Counted from the stretch's first letter, positions 52,839 through 63,884 are shown. The stretch is DNA of 64,000 nucleotides from Brevibacillus sp. SYP-B805 (GCF_011059135.1 NZ_JAALGD010000014.1:57998-121997), one strand, 5' to 3'. The notes: generated by a model from the letters alone, not told the origin. Made by a program: numbers and translations.

Positions 52839-53807
52839 ATGAAAATCGGATACCGAACGATCAAAACGGCGGTAGGGGTCGCTCTTTCCGTCTCTCTTGC
52901 GCAGTATATCGGCTTGCCATTTTTTGCCATGGCCGGCATCATCACGATGCTGGGCATTCAGGTGACCCGCAGACAGTCCCTGCTGTCCTCGGGCAAGCGG
53001 ATCGCCGCCTGTCTGCTTGGGATGATGATCAGCTTTCTTCTTTTCCATCTGCTCGGCTACCATCCCCTGACCATCCTGCTGGCGGTGCTGCTGCTTATCC
53101 CGCTGCTGGTCAAGTTCAAGCTGCAGGATGGGATAACCACGAGCACGGTGATCATCTTGCAAATCTATTCGCTCAAGCAGTTCACCCTGCCCATCCTGCT
53201 GCATGAAATCGGCCTGATCGGCATCGGGGTGGGGGTGGCCCTTCTGATGAATCTGCACATGCCGACAAGAGTGAAGGAACTGAAGCAGTACCGGCAGGCG
53301 ATCGAGCGCAACATTTCGGTCATCCTGAAGGAGTTTGCCCTCTATTTGCGGCAGGGGGAAAGCAGCTGGGACGGGAAAGAGATGATCGAGACGGAGGATT
53401 TGCTGCGAGCGGCCAGGAGATTGGCGCGGCAGGAGGAAGAAAACCAGTTCTTCCGGCAGGAGAATCCGTATGAGCGCTGCTTTTCCATGCGCGCGGAGCA
53501 GTTCGAACTGCTGGAGCGGATGCTGCCGGTCGTCTCCACCCTGAATCAGGACCTGCCGCAGGGACAGCGTTTGGCCGCCTTTATGGAGAAGCTGAGCGCC
53601 CACATCGTGGACAGCCGGTCCGACCACGACTTTCTCCAGGAATTGCGGGAGATGCGCAGGGAACACAAAACCGCTCCGCTGCCCGTCACAAGGGAGGAGT
53701 TCGAGATCAGGGCTTCCCTGTTTTATCTGTACAACGAGATGGAGCATTTTCTGATGATCCACGCCCGTTTTGCGAATACCGGCGACGAAAAAAACAGCTT
53801 TGGCTAA
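52839..53807 (+). CDS. Aromatic acid exporter family protein (ArAE, YqjA-like)
   Basis: 322 residues. The N-terminal half has about five hydrophobic segments (IGYRTIKTAVGVALSVSLAQYIGLPFFAMAGIITMLGIQ, ending at GVALLMNLHMP near residue 140). The rest is a soluble, mostly helical, charged domain (about 150-320). This is the DUF939/ArAE layout of Bacilli. The substrate is unknown for most members. A -10 TATAAT lies near 52753, and AAGGAATG precedes the start. Confidence 0.85.
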   Translation: MKIGYRTIKTAVGVALSVSLAQYIGLPFFAMAGIITMLGIQVTRRQSLLSSGKRIAACLLGMMISFLLFHLLGYHPLTILLAVLLLIPLLVKFKLQDGITTSTVIILQIYSLKQFTLPILLHEIGLIGIGVGVALLMNLHMPTRVKELKQYRQAIERNISVILKEFALYLRQGESSWDGKEMIETEDLLRAARRLARQEEENQFFRQENPYERCFSMRAEQFELLERMLPVVSTLNQDLPQGQRLAAFMEKLSAHIVDSRSDHDFLQELREMRREHKTAPLPVTREEFEIRASLFYLYNEMEHFLMIHARFANTGDEKNSFG

Positions 53808-53842
53808 GTTCAGGCTGCCGATAACGTTTGGCGGAACAAGGT

Positions 53843-54157
53843 TTATCTGGGGTAGTAGGTAAACCCGGGATATGTTACGACAGGCCATTTCTCCTTGCGC
53901 AGCGCGTCCAGCAATTCCGGTCCGACGTGCAAATTTTCCCCAACCAGTTCACGAGGGGTAAGGGCCATCCATTGGTTTAACGATACATCGGCATATCGGT
54001 CGTTGCCCGCAAATACCGTCATGCGTCCCTGGCCGGTAAGGTAATACTGCCACTCGTCGTTGGTAGGATGCCAGTGAAGCTCTCTCATGCCGCCGGGCAT
54101 TTTCCGACAAGCCCCGAAAATGAGATATGGAAGTTTCCCCAACAAAGTCCCCATCAT
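53843..54157 (-). pseudogene. Oxalate decarboxylase remnant (C-terminal cupin, internal deletion)
   Basis: 104 codons are open. [28 protein letters not shown] is the metal-binding half of the second cupin of OxdC, and [25 protein letters not shown] is its final part. In an intact enzyme about 40 residues, including the last metal-binding His (in GHYVEN), lie between these pieces; here they are joined in frame. The whole N-terminal cupin is also absent. It is not expected to be active. It abuts the low-GC laccase gene, which suggests an insertion or recombination boundary near 54160. Confidence 0.75.
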
Positions 54158-54223
54158 AATGAAGAAGAGGTTTCACATAAACTTACTCAGTTGATCTTCA
54201 CGATGGGGAGGTTTTCCATTCTC

Positions 54224-55774
54224 ATGCCTGAAATGATAAAGCTGCAAAAATTTGTCGATGAACTGCCTATTCTCAAGACATTATCCCCTAAGAAGCGAAG
54301 CAATGGATGGACGTATTACGAAGTGACCATGAAGGAGTTTACCCAAAAGCTCCACAGGGATCTCGCACCTACCCGCTTATGGGGCTACGAGGGAACATAC
54401 CCTGGTCCAACTTTCGACGTCATGCAGTATGAAACGGTGTTTGTGAAATGGATAAACGATCTTCCCAAAAAGCATTTTCTTCCTGTCGATACGACGATTC
54501 ACGGTTCTGAAATCACGCTACCAGAGGGAAGAACCGTTGTTCATTTACACGGCGGCAGAACGCCCCCCCATAGTGACGGGTACCCCGAAGCCTGGTTTAC
54601 GCGAAATTTTGAACAAACGGGGCCTTTATTCGAACGAGAAATATATGCGTACCCAAATCTTGAACGGGCGACTACGTTGTGGTATCACGACCACACGATC
54701 GGCATTACAAGATTGAACATATACGCGGGACTCGCGGGATTCTATCTGATCCGCGACAAGCATGAGGAGTCCCTTAACCTTCCGAAGGGAAGATATGAGG
54801 TCCCTCTATTAATCCAAGACCGCTCGTTTAACCCGGACGGTTCGCTTTACTACCCAAGCTGTCCGGATAATAAGGAGGTTTGTACTCCTTATCCTTCGTT
54901 AGTTCCCCCTTTTGATGCGGATACCATTCTGGTGAACGGTAAAGTCTGGCCATATATGGAAGTGGAGCCAAGAAAATATCGATTTCGCATGTTAAATGGC
55001 TCCAATAGCAGAATCCTTACATTAAAACTTGACTCCGGTCAGCCTTTTTATCAAATTGGAACGGATGGCGGCTTTCTTGAGCAGCCAGTGGAAATCAATG
55101 AAATTGTGCTAGGTGCCGCTGAGCGCGCTGATGTGATTGTGGATTTCTCCAGGCATACCGGTCAGACAATTACGCTCAAAAATGTTACGAAAAGCGCATC
55201 CCCCGAAACAACAGATGTCATGCAATTCAGAGTGACCGTTCCGTTAAGAAGCAAAGATACCAGTTCCATTCCTGCTTATATAGGAAAAATAAACCGACTA
55301 ACGAAAAGCATGGCACAGAAAACAAGAGATTTACCACTAATTCGACTAAAGGATCAATATGGCCGCTCCTTGAATTTATTAAGCGGTAAAATGTGGAATG
55401 ATCGCATATCGGAGGTAATCGAGGAAGGTACTGTTGAGATATGGCGATTGATTAATGTGATAGATGATGATCCTCACCCCATCCATGTACATTTGGTTGA
55501 TTTTCAAATTCTTGAACGTCAGCCCTTTGACGTTGCTCATTTTCAACGTACAGGAAAACTGCTGTTTACAGGTCCTGCCGTTCCCCCGGCACCGTATGAA
55601 ATGGGATTTAAGGATACGGTTCAGACCCCTTTTGGTTACGTTACCTCCATTATCGCCCGTTTCGGCCCGTTTACCGGCCGGTATGTATGGCATTGTCACA
55701 TGCTGGAGCATGAGGATTACGAAATGATGCGCCCTTTTGAGGTTGTGAAAGCACAGGACAGGAGAAAAAGGTGA
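54224..55774 (+). CDS. cotA: CotA-like multicopper oxidase (spore-coat laccase)
   Basis: 516 residues from ATG 54224 behind GGGGAGG. The four copper motifs are present: TVVHLHGGRTP, LWYHDHTIGITRLN, HPIHVHLVDFQIL and GRYVWHCHMLEHEDYEMMRPF with type 1 ligands. LEKFVDELPI-like opening KLQKFVDELPILKTL and TYYEVTMKEFTQKLHRDLAPTRLWGYEGTYPGPTF match B. subtilis CotA. No signal peptide, in keeping with a coat protein. GC is visibly lower than in surrounding genes, so it may be recently acquired. It is convergent with the lipoprotein gene. Confidence 0.92.
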   Translation: MPEMIKLQKFVDELPILKTLSPKKRSNGWTYYEVTMKEFTQKLHRDLAPTRLWGYEGTYPGPTFDVMQYETVFVKWINDLPKKHFLPVDTTIHGSEITLPEGRTVVHLHGGRTPPHSDGYPEAWFTRNFEQTGPLFEREIYAYPNLERATTLWYHDHTIGITRLNIYAGLAGFYLIRDKHEESLNLPKGRYEVPLLIQDRSFNPDGSLYYPSCPDNKEVCTPYPSLVPPFDADTILVNGKVWPYMEVEPRKYRFRMLNGSNSRILTLKLDSGQPFYQIGTDGGFLEQPVEINEIVLGAAERADVIVDFSRHTGQTITLKNVTKSASPETTDVMQFRVTVPLRSKDTSSIPAYIGKINRLTKSMAQKTRDLPLIRLKDQYGRSLNLLSGKMWNDRISEVIEEGTVEIWRLINVIDDDPHPIHVHLVDFQILERQPFDVAHFQRTGKLLFTGPAVPPAPYEMGFKDTVQTPFGYVTSIIARFGPFTGRYVWHCHMLEHEDYEMMRPFEVVKAQDRRKR

Positions 55775-55808
55775 GGAGTAAATGAGGGGAAAAACAGAAA
55801 GTTTTTCT

Positions 55809-56228
55809 TTACTTTTCTTTTTTGGCAGTCTTGAACAGCTCTTCCATGCTCGCCATCACTTTTTCATCGGTAAGGTAATATACGCCATTCACATTGTTCG
55901 GAAAAAGCTCAAATACCTTGTTTTCTCCTTCATACAAAGAAACCCAATACCTCCATCCGCTTCTCGGTTCTTGGTTAGGATCAGGAACAAAGCGGACGTC
56001 TTTCATAACCTGAAGCCATTGGACAATTTTTGCTTTGTCCGTAATCGTTCTTAATTCACCTGTACTTCCGTTCCTTATGGTCAATTTATCCACTTTGGAT
56101 AAATCACCTTGATAAAGTTCGGTGAACAGCATAGGCTTTACATCTGCAGATGTTTCCGGTTGACCCTGGCAAGCTGTGAGAAAGGAGAAAACCAATAATA
56201 TCACTGTTAAAAAATGATAAATCTTCAT
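55809..56228 (-). CDS. Small lipoprotein of unknown function
   Basis: 139 residues from ATG 56228 behind AAGGGGGGC. Signal peptide with lipobox LTAC, acylated Cys at residue 20, then a folded domain with KVDKLTIRNGSTGELRTITDKAKIVQWLQVMKDVRF and WVSLYEGENKVFELFPNNVNGVYYLTDEK. It looks like the small YhfM-type lipoproteins of Bacillus, but I cannot name the family securely. Base composition is low in GC like the laccase gene, so they may have come together. Confidence 0.7.
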   Translation of the reverse strand: MKIYHFLTVILLVFSFLTACQGQPETSADVKPMLFTELYQGDLSKVDKLTIRNGSTGELRTITDKAKIVQWLQVMKDVRFVPDPNQEPRSGWRYWVSLYEGENKVFELFPNNVNGVYYLTDEKVMASMEELFKTAKKEK

Positions 56229-56309
56229 CAATTGCCCCCCTTACATGAAAATGGACGCAATGATGTACCAATCCGTTTCATGAATTCAATGTTACTTCCC
56301 TTTACACAT

Positions 56310-56337
56310 AAAACAAGCTGCCCTCAAAGGCAGCTCG
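56310..56337 (-). terminator. Terminator of the phosphoglucomutase gene
   Basis: On the minus strand GAGCTGCC pairs with GGCAGCTTG around TTTGAG, followed by TTTTAT. It lies 42 bases beyond the stop of the mutase. Confidence 0.75.
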
Positions 56338-56378
56338 TTCTGTTCTGTCGTATTTACCATATTATTCCTTCTGGCAGA

Positions 56379-58085
56379 CTAGCGCATATGATACTGCAGG
56401 TAGGTAACCAGCACGGACTTGAGCGCTTCCGCCTTTTGCCGCGAGCGTTCGGCCGTCGCATCAACGGTGCTGATGTACAGCTTCATTTTGGGCTCCGTGC
56501 CGGAAGGACGAAGGGCGAACCAGCTGCCGTCCGACAGGATGTATTTCAGCACATTCGACGGCGGAAGTCCGTCAATGCTGTGCAGGTAATCCTTGATGGC
56601 TTGGACGGTCAGCCCCGCGATCTCGGAGAGCGGTGTGTTCCGCAGCGCTTGCATCACCCGCTTGATCATCTCTACCCCTTCCTTCCCCTTGCAGGTAAAG
56701 GCGTGCTGGAGATCGGTATAATAGCCGAAACGCGCCTGCAGCCGCTCCAATGCATCCAAAAGCGACATGCCGTTCGCCTTGTACGCGGCGGCCATCTCCG
56801 CAGTCAGCTGTGCGGCCTGGACCGCGTCTTTATCCCGCACGAAATCCCCGATGAGGTAACCGTAACTCTCCTCATAGCCGAACAGGAAGGTGAAGGTTCC
56901 CGACCGCTCGTATTCCGCGATTTTTTCGGCGATGTACTTGAAGCCTGTCAGGGTTTCGGCCATCCGGATGCCGTAGGCGTCGGCGACGGCCCGTCCCAGT
57001 TCGGAGCTGACGATGGTTTTGATGGCGATGCCGTTTTTCGGCAGCTTTCCTTGGGCCTGCCGCTGTTCCAGCAGATAGTGGAGCAGGAGGGCGCCAAGCT
57101 GATTGCCCGTCAGCATCGGGTACTCTCCCCGGGCGTCGCGGACCGCCACTCCCAGGCGATCCGCATCGGGATCGGTTCCCAGGATCAGGTCCGCCTCCCT
57201 CTCTGCCGCCTGCCGGATGGCCAGCGCGAACGCCTGCGGCTCTTCCGGGTTGGGGGAAGAGACCGTGGAGAAGTCTGGATCGGGGACGGCTTGTTCACGC
57301 ACGATCGCAAGGTTGGTAAGCCCGCTCTCCCGAAGCGCCCGCTCCACCGGGACAAGTCCGGTGCCATGCAGCGGGGTGTAGACGATGCGCAGCCGATCGC
57401 CCGCCTGCCGGACGGCCTCCCGGTTGAGGAGAAGCGCGGACAGCCTGGATTGATAAGCTTGGTCGATCTCTTCCCCGATCAGTTGAATCAGTCCCTGCCG
57501 GAGACCTTCCTCGACAGGAAGGGTGGGCAGGGCAAGTTCGTCCGTAATGGCGGAAATCTCCTGCCAGATCTCTTCGGCCGCAGCCTCGGCGATTTGGCCG
57601 CCATGCTCGTTGTACACCTTGTATCCGTTGTACTCCGGCGGATTGTGGCTGGCGGTGATGACGATGCCGCCGGCGGCTCCCAGATGACGGACCGCAAAGG
57701 AGAGCATCGGAGTGGGCCGCATTTCCTCGAAAAGATACACCTTAATGCCGCAGCAGGCCAGCGCTCCTGCCGCTTCCCGCGCAAAGTCGGCCGAATGATG
57801 GCGGGAATCGTAAGCGATGGCAACCCCTTTGGCTTTGTTGGCTTCATCCTGCCGCAGCAGATAGCGGGCAAACCCGTGCGTGGCGCGCCGGATGGTGTAC
57901 AGATTGATGCGGTTGGTGCCGGCACCGATGATGCCGCGCAGCCCGGCGGTGCCGAACTGCAGATGTGTGTAGAAACGGTCCTCGATCTCCGTTTCGTCCG
58001 TCAAGGCGAGCAGTTCTTCCCGCAGCGCAGGAAGCATGGCGGGATGGCTGCTCCAGTGGTGATAGGCGTCTTTCCATTGACTCAA
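56379..58085 (-). CDS. pgcA: Phosphoglucomutase/phosphomannomutase
   Basis: 568 residues from TTG 58085 with AAGGAGGAAAA upstream. The phosphoserine loop is TASHNPPEYNGYK, the metal loop is DPDADRLG, the sugar loop GYEESYGY and the phosphate loop ALRPSGTEPKMK. LQFGTAGLRG at the N-terminus is the usual start. It interconverts glucose 1-phosphate and 6-phosphate, needed for UDP-glucose and thus for the gal pathway encoded divergently. Confidence 0.94.
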   Translation of the reverse strand: MSQWKDAYHHWSSHPAMLPALREELLALTDETEIEDRFYTHLQFGTAGLRGIIGAGTNRINLYTIRRATHGFARYLLRQDEANKAKGVAIAYDSRHHSADFAREAAGALACCGIKVYLFEEMRPTPMLSFAVRHLGAAGGIVITASHNPPEYNGYKVYNEHGGQIAEAAAEEIWQEISAITDELALPTLPVEEGLRQGLIQLIGEEIDQAYQSRLSALLLNREAVRQAGDRLRIVYTPLHGTGLVPVERALRESGLTNLAIVREQAVPDPDFSTVSSPNPEEPQAFALAIRQAAEREADLILGTDPDADRLGVAVRDARGEYPMLTGNQLGALLLHYLLEQRQAQGKLPKNGIAIKTIVSSELGRAVADAYGIRMAETLTGFKYIAEKIAEYERSGTFTFLFGYEESYGYLIGDFVRDKDAVQAAQLTAEMAAAYKANGMSLLDALERLQARFGYYTDLQHAFTCKGKEGVEMIKRVMQALRNTPLSEIAGLTVQAIKDYLHSIDGLPPSNVLKYILSDGSWFALRPSGTEPKMKLYISTVDATAERSRQKAEALKSVLVTYLQYHMR

Positions 58086-58161
58086 CGCAATTTTCCTCCT
58101 TAAGAATGGCGCGAAAAGGTTTACAAACGGGTCGCAGCGTAATATGATGAGCTTAGATAAT

Positions 58162-58177
58162 TAAATTAATTAATTTA
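58162..58177. promoter_or_regulatory. 16-bp AT palindrome, candidate operator of the gal genes
   Basis: TAAATTAATTAATTTA is a perfect palindrome in the divergent region between pgcA and galT. ROK-family repressors often bind AT-rich palindromes, and a ROK gene closes the gal operon. The flanking region is equally AT-rich (TTAATTAT), so chance contributes. Confidence 0.45.
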
Positions 58178-58239
58178 GTGATTATTCCTTCATTAATTAT
58201 ATCCTGCCAAATGATAACTTGCACAGGGGGGAGAGGCAA

Positions 58240-59220
58240 TTGGCTGAACTGCGCTACAACCCGCTGCTGGATGACTGGACGATGGTGGCTTCCCATCGGC
58301 AGCATCGTCCGCAGATGCCGAAGGATTACTGTCCGTTTTGCCCGGGATCCGGCAAAGTGCCGGACCATTACGAGGTATACAGCTACAACAACGATTTCCC
58401 GGCGTTGATGCCCGAACCTCCGGAGCCCGATCCGGTCGGGTCGGACCTGTACCGGACGGAGAAGGCTTACGGGAAGTGCGAAGTGATTCTCTATTCGCCG
58501 GACCATACGGCCACTTTGCCACAGCTCTCCGTCGAGCATATCGAAAAACTGATCGATCTGTGGACGGAACGTTTTGTGGAGCTGGAGAAAGATCCGCGCC
58601 ACCAGTATGTCATGATTTTTGAAAACCGCGGAGAGGAATGCGGCGTCACAATGCCTCACCCGCACGGCCAGATATACGCCTATTCGCAAATGCCTCTGAA
58701 AATTCGCACCGAACTGACAAATTGTAAGCGTCATCATGCGCGTACCGGCCGCTGCCTGATCTGCGACATGAACCGGGAAGAAAAAGCGTTTGCGCAGCGG
58801 GTCATCCATGAAAACGAGGATTTCCTCGCCTATCTGCCGTTCTTTACGGATTATCCCTATGGTCTCTTTATCGTCAGCAAGCGGCATATGACCGCGCTCA
58901 GCGACTTTACCCCGGCGGAAAAGCGCAGCCTCGCCGAGATCCTCAAGGAGATGACGGGCGCGATGGATGCCCTGTTCGACAGGCTGTTCCCGTACATGAT
59001 GGTGCTGCATCAGCGGCCGGTGAACGGCGAGGACGTGGGGGATTACTATCACTTCCACATTGAATTTTATACGCCGCTGCGGGAAGCCAACCGGATCAAA
59101 TATTACGCTTCTTCCGAGATGGGGGCATGGGCGGCCTGCAACCCGCAATCGGTCGAAGAAACGGCCGGCAAGCTGCGGGAAGCGCACCGCCTATTTACGG
59201 AAAAGGAAGGCAGGCGATAG
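58240..59220 (+). CDS. galT: Galactose-1-phosphate uridylyltransferase
   Basis: 326 residues from TTG 58240, with AGGGGGGAGAGG close upstream. The active-site HPHGQ (H140, H142) and the first zinc pair C31 and C34 (CPFC) are present, with the HFH motif YYHFHIEFY near the end. This is the E. coli-type GalT (family 1). It moves UMP from UDP-glucose to galactose 1-phosphate. First gene of the gal operon. Confidence 0.93.
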   Translation: MAELRYNPLLDDWTMVASHRQHRPQMPKDYCPFCPGSGKVPDHYEVYSYNNDFPALMPEPPEPDPVGSDLYRTEKAYGKCEVILYSPDHTATLPQLSVEHIEKLIDLWTERFVELEKDPRHQYVMIFENRGEECGVTMPHPHGQIYAYSQMPLKIRTELTNCKRHHARTGRCLICDMNREEKAFAQRVIHENEDFLAYLPFFTDYPYGLFIVSKRHMTALSDFTPAEKRSLAEILKEMTGAMDALFDRLFPYMMVLHQRPVNGEDVGDYYHFHIEFYTPLREANRIKYYASSEMGAWAACNPQSVEETAGKLREAHRLFTEKEGRR

Positions 59221-59223
59221 CGG

Positions 59224-60383
59224 ATGGGTATGATCGAACAATTTGTGGGACCGGGCGGAGAGCCGTTCCGCATTTTCTTCGCCCCCGGACGCGTCAATCT
59301 GATTGGCGAACATACGGATTACACCGGCGGCTACGTTTTTCCCGCCGCGCTTGACTGCGGCACCTGGGTGGCGGTCAGGCCGAGCGCGGATGGGCGCTTC
59401 CGGTTTTTCTCCACCGGCTTCGCCCAGCAGGTGGAATGTACGGCAGACGAGCTGGCGTACCGGCCGGAAGACGGCTGGAGCAACTATCCGAAAGGGGTCG
59501 TCTGGCACCTGTGCGCCCAAGGCGTCGAGCTGCCCGGCTGCGAGCTGATCTACCATGGCAATATTCCCAATGGTGCGGGGCTCTCTTCGTCCGCCTCGAT
59601 CACGCTTGCAACCGCTTACGCCCTCTCCGCGCTTGCCGACAGCGGCATGTCGAAGATCGACTTGATCAAGCTTGCGCAGCGGGTGGAAAACGAGTACCTG
59701 GGCGTCAACTGCGGCATCATGGATCAGTTCGCTGTCGGCATGGGAAAGGCGGGACAGGCCATGCTGCTGCGCTGCCAGACGCTGGAATACCGCTATGTAC
59801 CGCTCGCGCTGGGGGATTACCGGCTGGTGATCATCAACAGCAACAAGCGGCGGGAATTGGCCGAGTCCAAGTACAACGAACGCCGGGCAGAGTGCGAGGA
59901 AGGCTTCCGGATCGTGCAGGCCCATCTGCCGCATCGCGCCGACCTTGGCAGCGTCACGGTCGATGAGTGGGAGAGCGTCCGGCAGCACATTCCTTCGGCG
60001 GTGATCCGCAACCGGCTGGAGCATGTGGTGCGGGAAAACGATCGCGTCCAGCGCTCGGCAGAAGCTCTGGTTCAGGGGGACTTGCATACCTTCGGCCATT
60101 ATATGAAGGAGTCCCATCAGTCGCTTCGGCAGCTGTACGAGGTAAGCGGCAAAGAGCTGGACGCGTTGGTGGAGGCGGCCGCGCAGGTGGAAGGCTGCAT
60201 CGGCGCACGCATGACGGGAGCGGGCTTTGGCGGCTGCACGGTCAATCTGGTGCACCATGCCCAGATCGATGAATTCCGGCGGCGGGTGGAGGAGAGCTAC
60301 CGCGGCGCCACCGGATTGACGCCCGAATTTTACTTCTGCGAGATCGGCGACGGCGTGAGAGAAATCGATCGGGAGGCGGAATC

Positions 60384-60396
<13 letters not shown>
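59224..60396 (+). CDS. galK: Galactokinase
   Basis: 390 residues of the GHMP kinase fold. The signature GRVNLIGEHTDYTGGYVFP, the ATP loop IPNGAGLSSSASI and the C-terminal RMTGAGFGGCTVNLV are intact. It makes galactose 1-phosphate from galactose and ATP. It follows galT after 3 bases, and overlaps galE by 13 bases. Confidence 0.94.
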
Positions 60397-61386
<990 letters not shown>

Positions 61387-61400
<14 letters not shown>

Positions 61401-62496
61401 GGCAGCGGAAACGCGCATCGCCCGGCTGCGCACGCTGATGCGGGAGGCGGGCGTCGACGGGATTCTGCTTCGCAAACGGCGCCATTTCTCCTGGCTGACA
61501 GGCGGGCGGAGCAACTACATCGTGCAGATCACGGAATTGGGTGTCGCCGATCTGTTGGTGTTGCCCGACAAGGTCTATTGCGTGACGCTGAAAATGGAGG
61601 AAGCGCGCATCCGGGAAGAGGAGCTGTCCGATCTCGACTGCGAGTGGGTGGTGCCCGAGTGGTACGAAGGGGCGGACGAGGCGATCGCCGCCCTGTGCAG
61701 GGGGAAAAGGATCGGCCTGGATCACCTGCCGGCTGTCCTGGGAGTGGACGGGATCGATCTCTCCAGGCAGATTGCCGAGCTAACCTATGTGCTGGACGAC
61801 TCGGAAATCGCCCGCTACCGCTCCCTGTCGCAGGCGGCGGCGAAAGCGCTGGAAGGTGTGTGCCGGAAGATCCGGCCGGGCATGAGCGAGCATGAGATCC
61901 ACGCGCTGCTGGCGCACGATGTGATCGCACAGGGGATGAATCCCCAGGTGATCCTGGTGGCGACCGACGAGCGGATCTACCGGTACCGCCATCCCATCCC
62001 GACGGGGAAGAAGCTGGAGAAATACGCGATGCTGGTCCTCTGCGCGGAGCAGGGGGGATTAGTCACCAACGCCACCCGGTTTGTCCATTTTGGTCCGCTG
62101 GATGCCGAGCTGCGGGAGAACAGGGAGAAGCTGGCGCGGATTGATCTGGCCATGAATCTGGCGACACGCCCGGGTGTGGCGATCAGGGACGTCTTCCAGC
62201 AGGGGATCCGGATGTACGCCGAGATGGGGTTTCCCGATGACTGGCGCTATCTCCATCAAGGCGGACCGACGGGATATGCGACGAGGGAATTTTTGGCCAC
62301 GCCGACCTGCGAGGGCGTTGTCCAGCTGGGGCAGGCGTTTGCCTGGAACCCGGCGATCCGCGGCATCAAGTCGGAGGACACCATTCTGGTGGGGCCGGAG
62401 GAAAACGAGTTTCTCACCCACACCGGCGACTGGCCGTACGTGGAAGTGAAGGAAGGCGGCCGCACTTACCTTCGGCCCGATATTTTGATACGCTAG
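61387..62496 (+). CDS. M24-family (creatinase-like) protein lacking metal ligands
   Basis: 369 residues. The N-terminal creatinase domain (LMREAGVDGILLRKRRHFSWLTGGRSNYI) and the C-terminal pita-bread domain are both visible. In active M24 peptidases the metal is held by two Asp, one His and two Glu. Here the first Asp site reads CAEQGG, the second NATRF, the Glu of TIEPG is replaced in AWNPAI, and only the Glu in KSEDTILV remains clear. Hydrolysis by the usual di-metal route seems unlikely. It is coupled to galE in the gal operon, so a role in sugar use or binding is inferred only. Confidence 0.8.
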
Positions 62497-62530
62497 GTTC
62501 AACGGCACGATGCAAAAGAGGAGTAATCAC

Positions 62531-63763
62531 ATGTCGCAAGAATTGCAAACAGGCAGTTTTCAATGGATGAAATCGTTGAATAAATCGACGATCCTGCACG
62601 TCATACGCCGGCACGGCCCGATTTCCCGGGCGGAGATTGCCAAACTGACCAAATTGACCCCGCCGACGGTGACCAATATCGTCAACGAACTGCTGGAATC
62701 CAAGCTGGTGGTGGAAAGCGAGCTGGGCGAATCATCGGGCGGCCGGAAGCCGATTCTGCTGCGCCTCGATTCCTCCAGGTTTACCGTCATCGGCATCTGC
62801 GTGGGAACGAAGCGCATACGGGGGGTAACGGCCACGCTGGACGGCCAGGTGGTTCAGTATGTGGAAGAAGGCATTCCGGCACAACCTTCGCCCGAGGAAT
62901 TTTTGGCAAGGCTGACCAGTGTCGTGCGGCGCCTGATTACCCAGACGGATGAAGCGGTTCACTCGATCCTGGGCATCGGCGTCGGCATGCACGGCCTGAT
63001 CGATCCGGAACGCGGGGTATCCATCTACGCGCCCCATCTGCATCTGCGCAATGTTCCGGTCAAGGAGGTGCTGGAGACCACCTTCTCGCTGCCGGTGGAA
63101 GTGCAGAACGATGTCCGGGCCCTGGCGCTGGGAGAGAGCTGGTTCGGCCAGGGACAGGGCATCTCCAATTTCATCTGCGTCTATGTGGGATCGGGCGTCG
63201 GGGCCGGCATCATCCTGGAGGGCCGCCTGTACCACGGAACCTCCTATTCCGCCGGGGAGATGGGCCATACCACGATCGACATCGAAGGGCCGAAATGCCA
63301 CTGCGGCAACAACGGCTGTCTGGAGGCCTTCGTCTCGGGGCCGGCCATCGCCCGGCGCGCCCGGGAGGCGATTCGTTCCGGGGCAGTCTCCGTGCTCAAG
63401 GAATGGGTATCGGGCGACCTGGAGCAGCTTACGGGCGAAATGGTGCACCGGGCTGCCCAGCAGGGAGATGAGCTGGCGATCAGGATCTTGGAGGATACCG
63501 GCAAGTATCTGGGGATCGGTCTGGCCAACCTGATCAACACCCTCAACCCCTCGAAGATCATCCTGAGCGGCGGGGTTGCCCGGGCAGGCGATTTCGTTCT
63601 CCGGAAGCTGCGGGAAACGGTGCAGGAACGTGCGCTGCAAACGCCGGCGCAGGCGGTCACCATCGTGACGAGCGAGCTGGGGCCGCACGCGATGGAGATC
63701 GGGGCCGTCACCCTGTTTTTGCAGAAAATGTTCACGCCGGGCAAAGCGGCGGAAATCTCTTGA
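62531..63763 (+). CDS. ROK-family transcriptional regulator
   Basis: 410 residues from ATG 62531 with AGAGGAG upstream. Residues 15-75 are the winged helix (ILHVIRRHGPISRAEIAKLTKLTPPTVTNIVNELL), followed by the ROK ATPase-like sugar domain: GVGMHGLIDPERG, the ExGH motif EMGHTTID, and the zinc motif CHCGNNGCLE. It probably represses the gal operon until a sugar binds. It lies 34 bases after the M24 gene and ends the operon, with a strong terminator behind. Confidence 0.92.
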   Translation: MSQELQTGSFQWMKSLNKSTILHVIRRHGPISRAEIAKLTKLTPPTVTNIVNELLESKLVVESELGESSGGRKPILLRLDSSRFTVIGICVGTKRIRGVTATLDGQVVQYVEEGIPAQPSPEEFLARLTSVVRRLITQTDEAVHSILGIGVGMHGLIDPERGVSIYAPHLHLRNVPVKEVLETTFSLPVEVQNDVRALALGESWFGQGQGISNFICVYVGSGVGAGIILEGRLYHGTSYSAGEMGHTTIDIEGPKCHCGNNGCLEAFVSGPAIARRAREAIRSGAVSVLKEWVSGDLEQLTGEMVHRAAQQGDELAIRILEDTGKYLGIGLANLINTLNPSKIILSGGVARAGDFVLRKLRETVQERALQTPAQAVTIVTSELGPHAMEIGAVTLFLQKMFTPGKAAEIS

Positions 63764-63770
63764 ATAGACC

Positions 63771-63805
63771 AAAAACCTCGTGGGCAGCGCTCACGAGGTT
63801 TTTTT
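63771..63805 (+). terminator. Terminator of the gal operon
   Basis: AAAAACCTCGTG (63771-63782) pairs with CACGAGGTTTTT (63792-63803), with T beyond. Confidence 0.88.
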
Positions 63806-63847
63806 GGCATGGGTAATGGTTCCTGCTCGCTCTCTTGACGACCCTCA

Positions 63848-63872
63848 AAACCCGATAACCGGGTTTGTTTTT
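63848..63872 (+). terminator. Second hairpin with T run
   Basis: AAACCCG (63848-63854) pairs with CGGGTTT (63860-63866), followed by GTTTTT. It may be a back-up terminator or the flank of the element that follows. Confidence 0.5.
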
Positions 63873-63884
63873 GTTGTATACGAA

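Noticed and set aside
56214..58103. A 629-codon plus-strand frame over pgcA
   Set aside because: It is antisense to an intact phosphoglucomutase and has no domain or ribosome site.
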